Of a stretch of 64,000 bases of DNA, positions 52,614 to 60,939 are shown piece by piece. Each line of letters starts with the position of its first letter. Position 1 is the first letter of the stretch. The stretch is from Halobacteriovoraceae bacterium (GTDB lineage Bacteria; Bdellovibrionota; Bacteriovoracia; Bacteriovoracales; Bacteriovoracaceae): NCBI GenBank assembly GCA_020635135.1, contig JACKAJ010000016.1, forward strand, positions 496,001-560,000. Reading direction: 5' to 3'. A model generated the notes under the pieces. It saw nothing but the letters and a program-made list of their open reading frames with translations, did not search any database and was not told the origin of the DNA. The translations under genes were made by a program, and so were the position numbers.

Positions 52614-53981
52614 TTAGTGGAAATAAATTCCATATTCTTTCTCTTTTCGATATAATGTTTTCCTATTTATTCCTAAAATTTCAGCCGATCTTTCTTTCTT
52701 GCCTTCGGTTTTAGAAAGTACATACTCAATATAGAGCTTTTCTAATTCTCTAAGACTAATGAGCCCTGAAAATAACCCTTCAACCTCTGAATCAACTTCG
52801 GTATAACCTTCAATGGAGATATCTTCTTCGTGTATCAGTTTGCCCATTGAAAGAACAATGGCCCTTTCAACAGTATTTTCAAGTTCCCTTACATTCCCTG
52901 GCCAGCTATATCTTTTTAATTTTGTAATCGCATCGCGTGTAAAACCTTCAAGATTTTTATGATTTAATGCTGCATATTTCTTCATAAAGTGAACTGCTAA
53001 GATCGGTATATCTTGAACTCTATCCCGAAGCGAAGGAACAAAAAGTGGTATTACACAAAGTCTGTAATAAAGGTCCTCTCTAAACTCCTTGTTCTTGATT
53101 GCTTGCTTCAAATCTTTGTGAGTTGCTGCAATTATTCGAACATTAATTTCTTGATCTTTATTATCCCCAACCTTCCGAATTTTTCTTTCCTGAATTGCAC
53201 GCAAGACTTTTGATTGAAGTTGCAATGGCATGTCTCCAATTTCATCAAGAAAAAGTGTTCCTCCGTCAGCCTCTTCGAACAAACCAATTCGAGTATCCCC
53301 AGCACCTGTGAAAGATCCTTTTTTATGTCCAAACAGTTCTGATTCAAGTAACTCCGTTGGGATCGCAGAACAATTGATTGCTACAAATTTATTTTGTGCT
53401 CTTTGACTTTTTTCGTGAATTGATCTGGCAACAACTTCTTTCCCTGAACCGCTCTCTCCATTTATGAGTATATTCGAATTGCTATGAGCGACTCGATCGA
53501 CCAATTCAAAGAGTTGTTTCATTTTTTTACTGATACCAATCAGCCCACTTTCTTTACTTTTTTCAACTTCAGCTTTAAGTTGAACATATTTTTTTTCTAA
53601 TTCTTTTTGCTTTAAAGCTCTCCCAATAATGACTTCCAACTCTGTGAAGTTTAGAGGTTTATAAATATAATCAAAGGCTCCCTTCTTCATAGCTTTAGCC
53701 GCACTTTCAATTGATTCGTGGGCCGTAATAAAGATAATTGGAAACTCGAGATCTCTCTTGTTGACTTCGTCTAGAATTTCAATTCCAGATTTGTCGGGTA
53801 ACTTGAGGTCACAAAAGACGAGTGAATAAGAATCATCTAAAGCTTGTAGAGCATCTTTCCCATTCAAAAAAGAATCGACAAGATACCCTTTAGATTTAAA
53901 AAATTCTTCACACAGGATACAAAGAGAAGAGTCATCATCAATGACGGCGAGCTTTAATGATTGTTCATTGATAGTATTCAT
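52614..53981 (-). CDS. Sigma54-dependent NtrC-type response regulator
   Basis: A 455-residue enhancer-binding protein. The receiver domain (1-120) has the phospho-acceptor Asp58 (VFCDLKLPD). The AAA+ domain has Walker A GESGSGKE, the sigma54-contacting loop GSFTGA (a common variant of GAFTGA) and Walker B GGTLFLDEIGDM. The C-terminal Fis-type helix-turn-helix is RSAEILGINRKTLYRKEKEY. A GAGAGGAAAA site precedes the ATG. It is followed by the hybrid kinase, and three sigma54 promoters lie downstream, so these are probably its targets. Confidence 0.94.
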   Translation of the reverse strand: MNTINEQSLKLAVIDDDSSLCILCEEFFKSKGYLVDSFLNGKDALQALDDSYSLVFCDLKLPDKSGIEILDEVNKRDLEFPIIFITAHESIESAAKAMKKGAFDYIYKPLNFTELEVIIGRALKQKELEKKYVQLKAEVEKSKESGLIGISKKMKQLFELVDRVAHSNSNILINGESGSGKEVVARSIHEKSQRAQNKFVAINCSAIPTELLESELFGHKKGSFTGAGDTRIGLFEEADGGTLFLDEIGDMPLQLQSKVLRAIQERKIRKVGDNKDQEINVRIIAATHKDLKQAIKNKEFREDLYYRLCVIPLFVPSLRDRVQDIPILAVHFMKKYAALNHKNLEGFTRDAITKLKRYSWPGNVRELENTVERAIVLSMGKLIHEEDISIEGYTEVDSEVEGLFSGLISLRELEKLYIEYVLSKTEGKKERSAEILGINRKTLYRKEKEYGIYFH

Positions 53982-54001
53982 TTATTTTCCTCTCAAAAAT
54001 T

Positions 54002-54023
54002 TTCTCCTTACTATTAAGGAGAA
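54002..54023. repeat. 9-bp perfect inverted repeat upstream of the sigma54 activator gene
   Basis: TTCTCCTTA and TAAGGAGAA flank a 4-nt CTAT centre, 21-42 nt before the start codon. It could be an autoregulatory operator or a hairpin in the leader. Confidence 0.5.
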
Positions 54024-54134
54024 CACGTTGTGACAATTTTGGCAAATAACGTCCCATAAAGCCTCGGCCCCTGCCAAGATGAGGCAAAAAATCACACAAA
54101 CAAAGCAAGACTTTTCCAGTCAAGAAACAGTGAA

Positions 54135-55247
54135 TTATTTTAGATCCATTCGAGAACTTGCGAGACGAGGTCTATCATTGAGGTGTAGAATGAAATCAAA
54201 TAGTACTGGAAAAATTTTTAAAAACTTCAAAAGCAAATGACGAGTATTTTTTCTTCGACTGAAGAATAAGGCGAAGGAAACAAAAAAGGCATAATGCAAA
54301 TACAAGAAAAAAAGTTGTATTCGAATATTTAAATGAAATTTTTCAAAATTATTGGAAACCAACTGAGCAGCCTTAAGACCAATCGAGATCCCTTCACCTG
54401 TAATTCCATCCAGAAAGCGATAAGCATCTCCTACAAAAAAAATATTTCCTTGTCGTAGAGATTTTGAATAATTTTTAAATGGACCGTAAGCTTTAAAATC
54501 TCGAGAAGGGACTAAGTTGTTTAGTCTCTTCTCGAGTTCAGGAAATTTCTCCATTAATCGTTTGTAGAGCTCTCCCCCCTTCTCCACTTCATTACAAAAC
54601 CACAAAAAGGCGACCTCTACTCGATGCGAAGAAACTGGAGTGACGTAAGCCTCCACTCCTTCACTCCAATATGTCTGAACACACTGGCTCCAAGGAGTTA
54701 TATCGAAATGCAAACGAGCCCCCATTCGAAGGCTTTTCTGATTTCTCATAACTTCGTTTCCAAGAACTTTTCTTATTCCTGAGTTCATACCATCACAAGC
54801 AAAGAGGTAGCGATAAGACTTTTTCTCAGTTTGATTTATTTCAACTTCAACTTTTCCATCCAAATTTACGATCTTTGTTAAGCGAGAAAAAGGATAGAGG
54901 TGAATATTTTCGTTCTGGTAAGCTAAATCGTAAAGTTTCTGAGAGAGAACTCGCCTTTCCACTCCAACTCCGCAGACTTGGAGCTTGCCCATGACCTTTA
55001 TTTCTCCATCGATGTACTCAACTCCCTTAAATGGATAAGAATCTTGAACGTTATTGAGGTTAACTCCTACAGAGCGAAGTATTTCAACTCCACTTGGCAT
55101 GATCCCTTGTCCACAAACCTTATCGACAGGCCAGTTTTTCTTCTCAAAAATATCGACGGTATATCCTTGCTTTGAAAGACTTAAGGCCATAAAAAGGCCA
55201 ATTGGTCCTCCTCCAATAATGGCAACGTGGTTGGATCTGAGTATCAC
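54135..55247 (-). CDS. Flavin-dependent monooxygenase, SrsC-like
   Basis: A 370-residue group A flavoprotein monooxygenase: FAD Rossmann GGGPIGLFMALSL (about 12), the DG motif FACDGMNSGIRK and the GD motif FVGDAYRFLDGITGEG. A hydrophobic C-terminal helix (about 308-330) suggests membrane attachment, fitting a lipid substrate. The start is GTG, overlapping the methyltransferase stop as GTGA. In Streptomyces griseus SrsC hydroxylates alkylresorcinols to give quinones; the same role is inferred from context. The geranylgeranyl-reductase family is the main alternative. Confidence 0.78.
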   Translation of the reverse strand: MILRSNHVAIIGGGPIGLFMALSLSKQGYTVDIFEKKNWPVDKVCGQGIMPSGVEILRSVGVNLNNVQDSYPFKGVEYIDGEIKVMGKLQVCGVGVERRVLSQKLYDLAYQNENIHLYPFSRLTKIVNLDGKVEVEINQTEKKSYRYLFACDGMNSGIRKVLGNEVMRNQKSLRMGARLHFDITPWSQCVQTYWSEGVEAYVTPVSSHRVEVAFLWFCNEVEKGGELYKRLMEKFPELEKRLNNLVPSRDFKAYGPFKNYSKSLRQGNIFFVGDAYRFLDGITGEGISIGLKAAQLVSNNFEKFHLNIRIQLFFLYLHYAFFVSFALFFSRRKNTRHLLLKFLKIFPVLFDFILHLNDRPRLASSRMDLK

Positions 55248-55804
55248 GTGGTTTTACCTTTAAATTTCTGGGCATAATCATTAAACTGACAGAGCATTCT
55301 CTCTTCTTCTTTAATCCGGAAAAATAAAACAATGAAATTAAGACAACTAAAGAATAGGGCTAGTTGCCAATATCCTCCCATGAATGGAAGTGCAAAAATT
55401 TCAAGAACAACACCGAGGTAATTAGGATGTCTAACGTAATTAAATATTCCTTTCTTAACGACTGGAGCATTCGGTAAAATTACAATTCGAGTCGACCAAC
55501 GCTTGCCCAAGGTCAATATTGCACTTAAGCGCAAAAACTGCCCTGCAATAAAAAGACTGCCACCTACCCAAAAGTTAAAGCTACTAATTTTCTCTTCACG
55601 GCAGGCATAAGCGAGAAGCAAAAGGATGGTTATCCACATGGTGTGGAGGAGAACCATCATAAAATAATTTTTTTCATCGATGATTCTTCCACCCTCAGCA
55701 AGAATGATCTTTTCATTTCTTTTTGCCCAAAATAGCTCTCCAATTCTTTGAATCGCTGTAAAAAGGACAAAATAGAAAAAAATCTCACAATAGCTTAGGT
55801 CCAT
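55244..55804 (-). CDS. Isoprenylcysteine methyltransferase-like membrane enzyme
   Basis: A 186-residue membrane protein with about five helices and the C-terminal ICMT motif VRHPNYLGVVLEIFALP, followed by RIKEEERMLCQ. Such enzymes use S-adenosylmethionine. Those beside type III polyketide synthases (SrsB, BpsB) O-methylate alkylresorcinols or alkylpyrones. It overlaps the polyketide synthase gene by 10 nt and the monooxygenase gene by 4 nt, so the three are translated together. Confidence 0.85.
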   Translation of the reverse strand: MDLSYCEIFFYFVLFTAIQRIGELFWAKRNEKIILAEGGRIIDEKNYFMMVLLHTMWITILLLLAYACREEKISSFNFWVGGSLFIAGQFLRLSAILTLGKRWSTRIVILPNAPVVKKGIFNYVRHPNYLGVVLEIFALPFMGGYWQLALFFSCLNFIVLFFRIKEEERMLCQFNDYAQKFKGKTT

Positions 55805-56862
55805 TGAAACAGTCCTAGTTCCGCACTAAAAGCAGGTCCCATGGCAAGGCTTAAGGCCCACTTTCCACTGTGATGATGTGTTTTTTCGATGAGTGTACGT
55901 TTAAAAATATCAAGGACTGATACAGAACTCATGTTTCCATTTTCTTCTAAACTTTTCCAACTGTGAACGAGCCCTCCTTGTTCTAGATCTAAGACTTTTT
56001 CCATTGCGAGAAGAACTTTTGGTCCTCCCGGATGAGCCAGAAATGTGTCCATATCAGCAAGTTCAAGATTCTGAGTTTTCAAAAAATTATTAATTTCTCC
56101 TGGCAATTTATTTTCAGTGATATCGGGAACTCCTTTACTAAGAATAATTTTCAATCCAGCGGCACCTACTTGCCACCCCATCACTTCTTCAGAGTCAGGG
56201 AAGAAAGCACTGTGTGAATCAACCCACTTCAGAGGTGCTTTCGGGGCTAAAGGATGATCATCTCCCACCATGAGCACGGCAGCAGCCCCATCGCCAAAAA
56301 GCCCGGTTGAAATAAGATTTGCAACACTAAAATCCTCTACTTGCAACGTTAAACTACACAACTCAACAGAAAAAAAGATCACTGCTTCAGTTGGATGACC
56401 TTTTAAATAATCGGCTACACGGTTAATCCCTGCTACTCCGGCCATACAACCAAGTCCAAGCAAAGGAAGTCTCTTGGTGTTAGTTTGAAATGGGAGTTTA
56501 TTCATAACTCTGGCATCGATACTGGGAATAGCAAATCCCGTTACAGTATTACTCCAAAGTCCACTAATACCCTCAGCCCCCAAATCGTTCACACGCAAAA
56601 GTTCAGATATTGCTTCGGTCGCAAGTTCAACTGATTTCTCTATAAAGACCTTGTTTCTTTCATCAAAGTTCATTCCTGAAAAATAATTTTGAAGAGGCAT
56701 CGCTAAATGTCTTTTTTTAACGAGAACATTCTCATGAAGACTTTTAAGCCTCGATATATTCTTTTTTTCTCTTTTCCAAATTAAGCCGAGGGCTTCGACA
56801 ATTTGCTCTTGATCGTAATAGTTTTTAGGGAAAGTTGTTTGTATATCTACTAAATAAGCCAT
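55795..56862 (-). CDS. Type III polyketide synthase
   Basis: A 355-residue chalcone/stilbene synthase-like homodimeric enzyme that condenses a fatty acyl starter with malonyl-CoA. The catalytic triad is visible: Cys139 in GLGCMAG, His277 in FLAHPGG and Asn310 in ENGNMSS. It resembles bacterial alkylresorcinol/alkylpyrone synthases more than plant enzymes. AAAGGAGG precedes ATG 56862. It lies in a five-gene operon with two membrane methyltransferases, a YceI protein and a flavin monooxygenase, which points to a modified phenolic lipid or quinone. Confidence 0.93.
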   Translation of the reverse strand: MAYLVDIQTTFPKNYYDQEQIVEALGLIWKREKKNISRLKSLHENVLVKKRHLAMPLQNYFSGMNFDERNKVFIEKSVELATEAISELLRVNDLGAEGISGLWSNTVTGFAIPSIDARVMNKLPFQTNTKRLPLLGLGCMAGVAGINRVADYLKGHPTEAVIFFSVELCSLTLQVEDFSVANLISTGLFGDGAAAVLMVGDDHPLAPKAPLKWVDSHSAFFPDSEEVMGWQVGAAGLKIILSKGVPDITENKLPGEINNFLKTQNLELADMDTFLAHPGGPKVLLAMEKVLDLEQGGLVHSWKSLEENGNMSSVSVLDIFKRTLIEKTHHHSGKWALSLAMGPAFSAELGLFQWT

Positions 56863-56877
56863 AATTCCCTCCTTTAT

Positions 56878-57471
56878 TTATTTTAGCGAATGCTTAATTT
56901 TAAAATTAATTCTAATTTCATCTGAAAGCTTAGCTACTGCAATACTAGGATCAGGAATTTCCATTTCCTTGAGACTCCAGCTAGACTTTCCTGAAACAAC
57001 GAGAACTCCATCTTTCAAATCACCTTGAATTTCGACGACAGCTTTTTTCTTTTTTCCCCTTATTGTGACATCACCTAAAACTTCAATTGTTTTTCCTTTA
57101 TTTAAGAAAAGATTGCCGGGAATCAAAACCTCAATTGTAGGGAATTTATCGTGAGAAAGACAAAGATTATGAAGTTTCTCATCTCGGCCTTCGCCATCAG
57201 TGTCCATGCTCATCACAGGAATAACCACTTTCATATTGTTTATAATATTCTTCTTGCTATCGACTTCAGCACTATAAGAAAATTCTTTGGCATAACCATC
57301 AACATCTGAAGAAAAGATACCAACCTTAGTACTGGTGACAACAAACTGCAATTGAGTCGTTTCATTCTTTTTAGCTTCTTCAAAGTTTTTAGCTTTATAC
57401 TTCCCTTCAAATCCAAAGCTCAACTGAATCCATAAAAAAGTCATTACAAAAGAAATAAAAATTTTCATCAT
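56878..57471 (-). CDS. YceI family lipid-binding protein
   Basis: A 197-residue secreted protein: a signal peptide (residues 1-20) precedes a lipocalin-like YceI domain, with the family pattern of strands and the segment VIPVMSMDTDGEGRDEKLH. YceI proteins bind long isoprenoid or quinone-type lipids in the periplasm. ATG 57471 has GGAG 6 nt upstream; a TTG start at 57483 would include that site. It overlaps the upstream methyltransferase stop (ATGATGA) and probably carries the operon's lipid product. Confidence 0.88.
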   Translation of the reverse strand: MMKIFISFVMTFLWIQLSFGFEGKYKAKNFEEAKKNETTQLQFVVTSTKVGIFSSDVDGYAKEFSYSAEVDSKKNIINNMKVVIPVMSMDTDGEGRDEKLHNLCLSHDKFPTIEVLIPGNLFLNKGKTIEVLGDVTIRGKKKKAVVEIQGDLKDGVLVVSGKSSWSLKEMEIPDPSIAVAKLSDEIRINFKIKHSLK

Positions 57472-58238
57472 GATAATCTCCAAAGATATTTTACTAAAAT
57501 TTTATCAAATTTATTCGTTAAAAAAGGAAAGGAAGGAACATTTTCTGAATACTGAATATACCCTTTATTTCGACGCAAACGTTTTTCTTTTAATCGAGCC
57601 CCAATTAAAATGTAAGCTGTCCATGAAAGTGACAAAAAGAGGTGATCAAAAGTCATTGTCGGACCTGTCCACACCATGGCTATGAAGGAAGCATAAATGG
57701 GATGCCGGCAATACTTATAAATCCCACCATAAGGAATCGAATTGGTCAGATTTTTTTTCATCACACCCTTCCACCAATCTTCAATACCACTTTGCTTTAG
57801 TAGCCCCGTTGAGTACATGGACCAGAACATTAAAAGCCAGCTTAAAGAGTAGAAAACAGTCATAATAACCATGCTACTACCTTCAAGGCTATAAAATGTT
57901 GATCCCCCCAGTGGGCACCAAAAACGGTCCATAAGAATAATTCCCAACGAAGCATGAAGAGAGTAAAAACTGGGGTAAAGTTCAGTAGGCATATAACGCA
58001 GAAAAAATTTTTTGACTTTAGATGATAACAAAAAGCTATGTGGAAAGCTAAAAAAGAGCACTAAAGCAATATCAATAAGAAGGTTTTTAAAGAGGCTTCC
58101 TGTATTGTATCGCCCAGATGTATCATACAGGAGAAACCAGAGCCTATAAATACTATAGTGAAATACGGCGATATTTACTAGACCAAAAAGAATGTAAAAT
58201 TGCCTTTGGAATAGAATATTTTTAAAATAAGCTTTAAT
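57468..58238 (-). CDS. MddA/NnrU-like membrane methyltransferase with AUU start
   Basis: A 256-residue membrane protein with several helices and the C-terminal CRHPIYASFIAMVW...GARLKEKRL motif of the NnrU/MddA-like ICMT superfamily. The usual start codons first appear at GTG 58061, but the frame continues upstream and encodes family-like sequence (IDIALVLFFSFPHS). It reaches ATT 58238, preceded by GAGGAGG with ideal 6-nt spacing; there is no ATG, GTG or TTG between. I therefore propose an AUU start. It is the first gene of the phenolic-lipid operon. Confidence 0.72.
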   Translation of the reverse strand: MKAYFKNILFQRQFYILFGLVNIAVFHYSIYRLWFLLYDTSGRYNTGSLFKNLLIDIALVLFFSFPHSFLLSSKVKKFFLRYMPTELYPSFYSLHASLGIILMDRFWCPLGGSTFYSLEGSSMVIMTVFYSLSWLLMFWSMYSTGLLKQSGIEDWWKGVMKKNLTNSIPYGGIYKYCRHPIYASFIAMVWTGPTMTFDHLFLSLSWTAYILIGARLKEKRLRRNKGYIQYSENVPSFPFLTNKFDKILVKYLWRLS

Positions 58239-58294
58239 GGGATACCTCCTCTTAAGTTTATATGGAGATTTTACGGCTTAATCCTCTTTTAATT

Positions 58295-58314
58295 GATAGG
58301 TCACTAAGCCTATC
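58295..58314. promoter_or_regulatory. 20-bp LuxR-box-sized dyad
   Basis: GATAGG (58295-58300) and CCTATC (58309-58314) are exact complements around an 8-nt centre, in the 133-nt gap between the divergent polyketide operon and the LuxR-type gene. A third GATAGG lies about 30 nt further on (near 58344). Confidence 0.4.
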
Positions 58315-58371
58315 GCTAGTAATAACAGAAACTTAACAGGAGAAGATAGGTTAGGTGCCCTAAGGAAAAAC

Positions 58372-58893
58372 ATGCTATTTGAACGAGTCTTTATCTCATT
58401 TTTGTTAGCTATTATTGGCATTCTGACCGCAATAGACATCATTGAAGACTATGTAGACTCTACCTCACTCAGGCACCTCTCATTGGATATTGCGATAGCA
58501 GCTGCTGCCTTTGTCACAGCCATCTATCTCATCGCTAGGATTACTCATGAACGTCAAAGAAGTACAAGCTTAGAAAAAGAAAAAAAAATACTTGAAGATA
58601 TTGCTTCTGATCTCAAACAAAAATCTAAGATTTTCATAGAAGGTCTTAGTGTCCAAATTGATAAAGAATTTACTCTTTGGGGGCTCACATCAGCCGAACG
58701 AGAAATAGCTCTATTTATCCTCAAAGGTCTGAGCACGACAGAAATTGCTGAGATCAGGTCAGCAAGTGAAAAAACCGTACGCCACCAACTCGCGGCTGTC
58801 TACAAGAAGGCCCAAATCAAAGGCCGCCAAGAACTCCAAGCTTATTTTCTTGAAGATTTACTTGCCCCCACTTCAAATTCCTCGGGGGCTTAA
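58372..58893 (+). CDS. Membrane-anchored LuxR-type transcriptional regulator
   Basis: A 173-residue protein with two transmembrane helices (about 6-24 and 36-57), a coiled-coil linker (about 62-95) and a C-terminal LuxR/GerE helix-turn-helix (about 104-165, LTSAEREIALFILKGLSTTEIAE). It lacks a known sensor domain, so it may respond to the membrane lipid state. AAGGA precedes ATG 58372. It is 9 nt before an MMPL exporter gene and divergent from the polyketide operon. Confidence 0.85.
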   Translation: MLFERVFISFLLAIIGILTAIDIIEDYVDSTSLRHLSLDIAIAAAAFVTAIYLIARITHERQRSTSLEKEKKILEDIASDLKQKSKIFIEGLSVQIDKEFTLWGLTSAEREIALFILKGLSTTEIAEIRSASEKTVRHQLAAVYKKAQIKGRQELQAYFLEDLLAPTSNSSGA

Positions 58894-58902
58894 GGAATAA
58901 CC

Positions 58903-60918
58903 ATGAACCGAGTTATTCTTGGACTTTTACTATCCCTGACTTTTGGAGGGCTTTTTTATACCCGAGATCTCAACCAGAAAAACACTGAAACAATCTTTCT
59001 CACTTCAAGCAGCCAAATCAGCTATCAACAATTTAAAGAAAAATTCAAAGAAAAAAAAATCGTAGTATTTAAAAAGAAATTTAATAAAGATTTTCCTCAA
59101 GAAGATGAAGGAAAGTTTATAGAATATCTCAAGACTCTCGAAGAACAATGCGATGGGAATTGCCACCTACTCACTCACCTTTCGCTACCCAAAAGTGCCC
59201 AGACCCTTTTTCAATTCAAATCCCCTGATTACACCGGATTTCTTTTTTCTGATGAGAGCGACGATGGCCAACACGTTAAAAATATCATAAAAACATTAAG
59301 AGGTTCAAAAATTTGGAACAATGACTCAAGCCTTGAATTTGCAGGGACTTCATACACGAACCTCCTGCTCGATGAATACGCTTTGAGTATCAAACAAACA
59401 CTTTTTCCATTGCTCTTTATTTCAATTTTCATTCTACTCGTTTTATTTACAGGATCTCTTAAAGCTGCCATTTTAAATTTTATACCTTGCCTACTAGCTG
59501 CTTCCCTCTCTTTAAGCCTAACGAAGCTCTTCTATCATCAAAGTAATTTAGTCTCCTCCATTGTCCCTTTGCTCATGTTTGTCATAAACCTCTCTTTGGT
59601 TCTTCATGTTTATTTTACAGCAATGGAGCTCGGTAGTATCCGGGCCGCCATTGAAGAAAAGAAAAAACCACTTTTCCTCATGATCACAACGACCTTTGTT
59701 GGTTTTTTTTCACTCTATTTCACGGAGCTTTCGGCCATTCAAAATTTTGGACTCTTAACCGCATTTCTTATAGTGATCACCTCTTTTACGAGTTTGGCAT
59801 GGCTCTTCTTCTCGGAAAAAGAAGTTAATTATAAGCAACAAAAAAAATACACCTATAAGTTTCTGATCCCCTACTTCAGCTCGTTTCTTTCTTCCAAGGC
59901 AATAGGAATTCTCGCCTTTATAAGTCTCATTTTTGGGCTTTATCTTACACGTGAAATTCCCATTATCACTGATGCTACCCAATACTTTCCAACTTCTAGC
60001 GGTCTCAAACAATCAATCGATGATGTCAGCAGAACAGTAATAGGAACTCCCATAACAAACATCATCATACAGACAAAAGAAACTCTCGATTTTTCTGAGC
60101 TCCTTAAATTAGACAAAATTGAAAATCAGCTCCAAGATAAACTTAAAAATACTTTTCCGGATCTCAAGTTTTTAAGTTCTAACATTCTTGTTAAACTCGC
60201 CAACATGTCTTATACAGGAAACAATATCATTCCCAATATTAAAATTTCTTATCTCTCACTTCGCTCTCAATTACCTTCGTTTCTTAAAGAAAGTTTTTCA
60301 ATGACACCGCAATATCGAATTAGCGTTCTCTCTCCTCCTCTCAATGTTGATCAATATGAGAAAATTCTTACAATTATCAAGACAGTGCTGGATCAGCATT
60401 CTTTTCAATATGAATTCAATGGTCTTTATCACCACTTAATGATCGCTCAAAAGAGAATGATCTCGACACTATTTAAAAGCTTTTTCTTAAGTCTTTTTAT
60501 AATTTCACTCCTGACCTTTATTTTTTTCAAAAGTGCGAAGCTCTTTTTTATTTTCATTTTTGTTAATACCATTCCAGTTTTTCTATCTTTTTTATTCCTC
60601 AAAATTTTCGGTATTTCTTTTAATATCGCGACAGTCATGACCTACAGTATCAGTTTAGGTATTATTGTCGATAGTTCGTTTCATATCATCTGTACTCTCG
60701 ATAAAAATACTACTTATAACTTTTATTTTAACTCGATTGTCCTCCCTGTTTTTGGAGGAAGTTTACTGCTTGCTAGCTGTTTTTTTATGTTTGGATTTAA
60801 TCCCTTTATTCCAATTCAAGAATTTGGGATTACACTTGGAATTATTCTTCTTATTGGAACGTTCTTTGATCTGAAAATTCTTCCACGGCTCTACACCGGA
60901 CAAAAGTCTCTAAACTAG
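58903..60918 (+). CDS. RND/MMPL family exporter
   Basis: A 671-residue membrane protein with about eleven to twelve helices and two extracytoplasmic loops (about 30-165 and 370-520), as in the MMPL/hopanoid RND exporters. MMPL proteins move lipids across the envelope. It is co-transcribed with the LuxR-type regulator (AAGGA six nt before ATG 58903) and lies opposite a lipid biosynthesis operon; exporting that product is inferred. Confidence 0.85.
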   Translation: MNRVILGLLLSLTFGGLFYTRDLNQKNTETIFLTSSSQISYQQFKEKFKEKKIVVFKKKFNKDFPQEDEGKFIEYLKTLEEQCDGNCHLLTHLSLPKSAQTLFQFKSPDYTGFLFSDESDDGQHVKNIIKTLRGSKIWNNDSSLEFAGTSYTNLLLDEYALSIKQTLFPLLFISIFILLVLFTGSLKAAILNFIPCLLAASLSLSLTKLFYHQSNLVSSIVPLLMFVINLSLVLHVYFTAMELGSIRAAIEEKKKPLFLMITTTFVGFFSLYFTELSAIQNFGLLTAFLIVITSFTSLAWLFFSEKEVNYKQQKKYTYKFLIPYFSSFLSSKAIGILAFISLIFGLYLTREIPIITDATQYFPTSSGLKQSIDDVSRTVIGTPITNIIIQTKETLDFSELLKLDKIENQLQDKLKNTFPDLKFLSSNILVKLANMSYTGNNIIPNIKISYLSLRSQLPSFLKESFSMTPQYRISVLSPPLNVDQYEKILTIIKTVLDQHSFQYEFNGLYHHLMIAQKRMISTLFKSFFLSLFIISLLTFIFFKSAKLFFIFIFVNTIPVFLSFLFLKIFGISFNIATVMTYSISLGIIVDSSFHIICTLDKNTTYNFYFNSIVLPVFGGSLLLASCFFMFGFNPFIPIQEFGITLGIILLIGTFFDLKILPRLYTGQKSLN

Positions 60919-60939
60919 GGTGTGAAGCCCCGCCTAGTT
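60913..60939. terminator. Inverted repeat spanning two convergent stop codons
   Basis: AACTAGG (60913-60919) and CCTAGTT (60933-60939) contain the TAG stops of the exporter and the multicopper oxidase genes, with a 13-nt loop. It may be a shared terminator, but T tails are missing. Confidence 0.3.

Noticed and set aside
54060..54090. TTGGCAG...GAGGC on the minus strand as a sigma54 promoter
   Set aside because: The GG-N10-GC rule is not met and the -12 box lacks TTGC.
54104..54119. A fourth sigma54-like site (TGGAAAAGTCTTGC) at the end of the monooxygenase gene, before the activator gene
   Set aside because: GG and GC are only 9 nt apart and the -24 box is not TGGCA, so spacing and sequence both fail.
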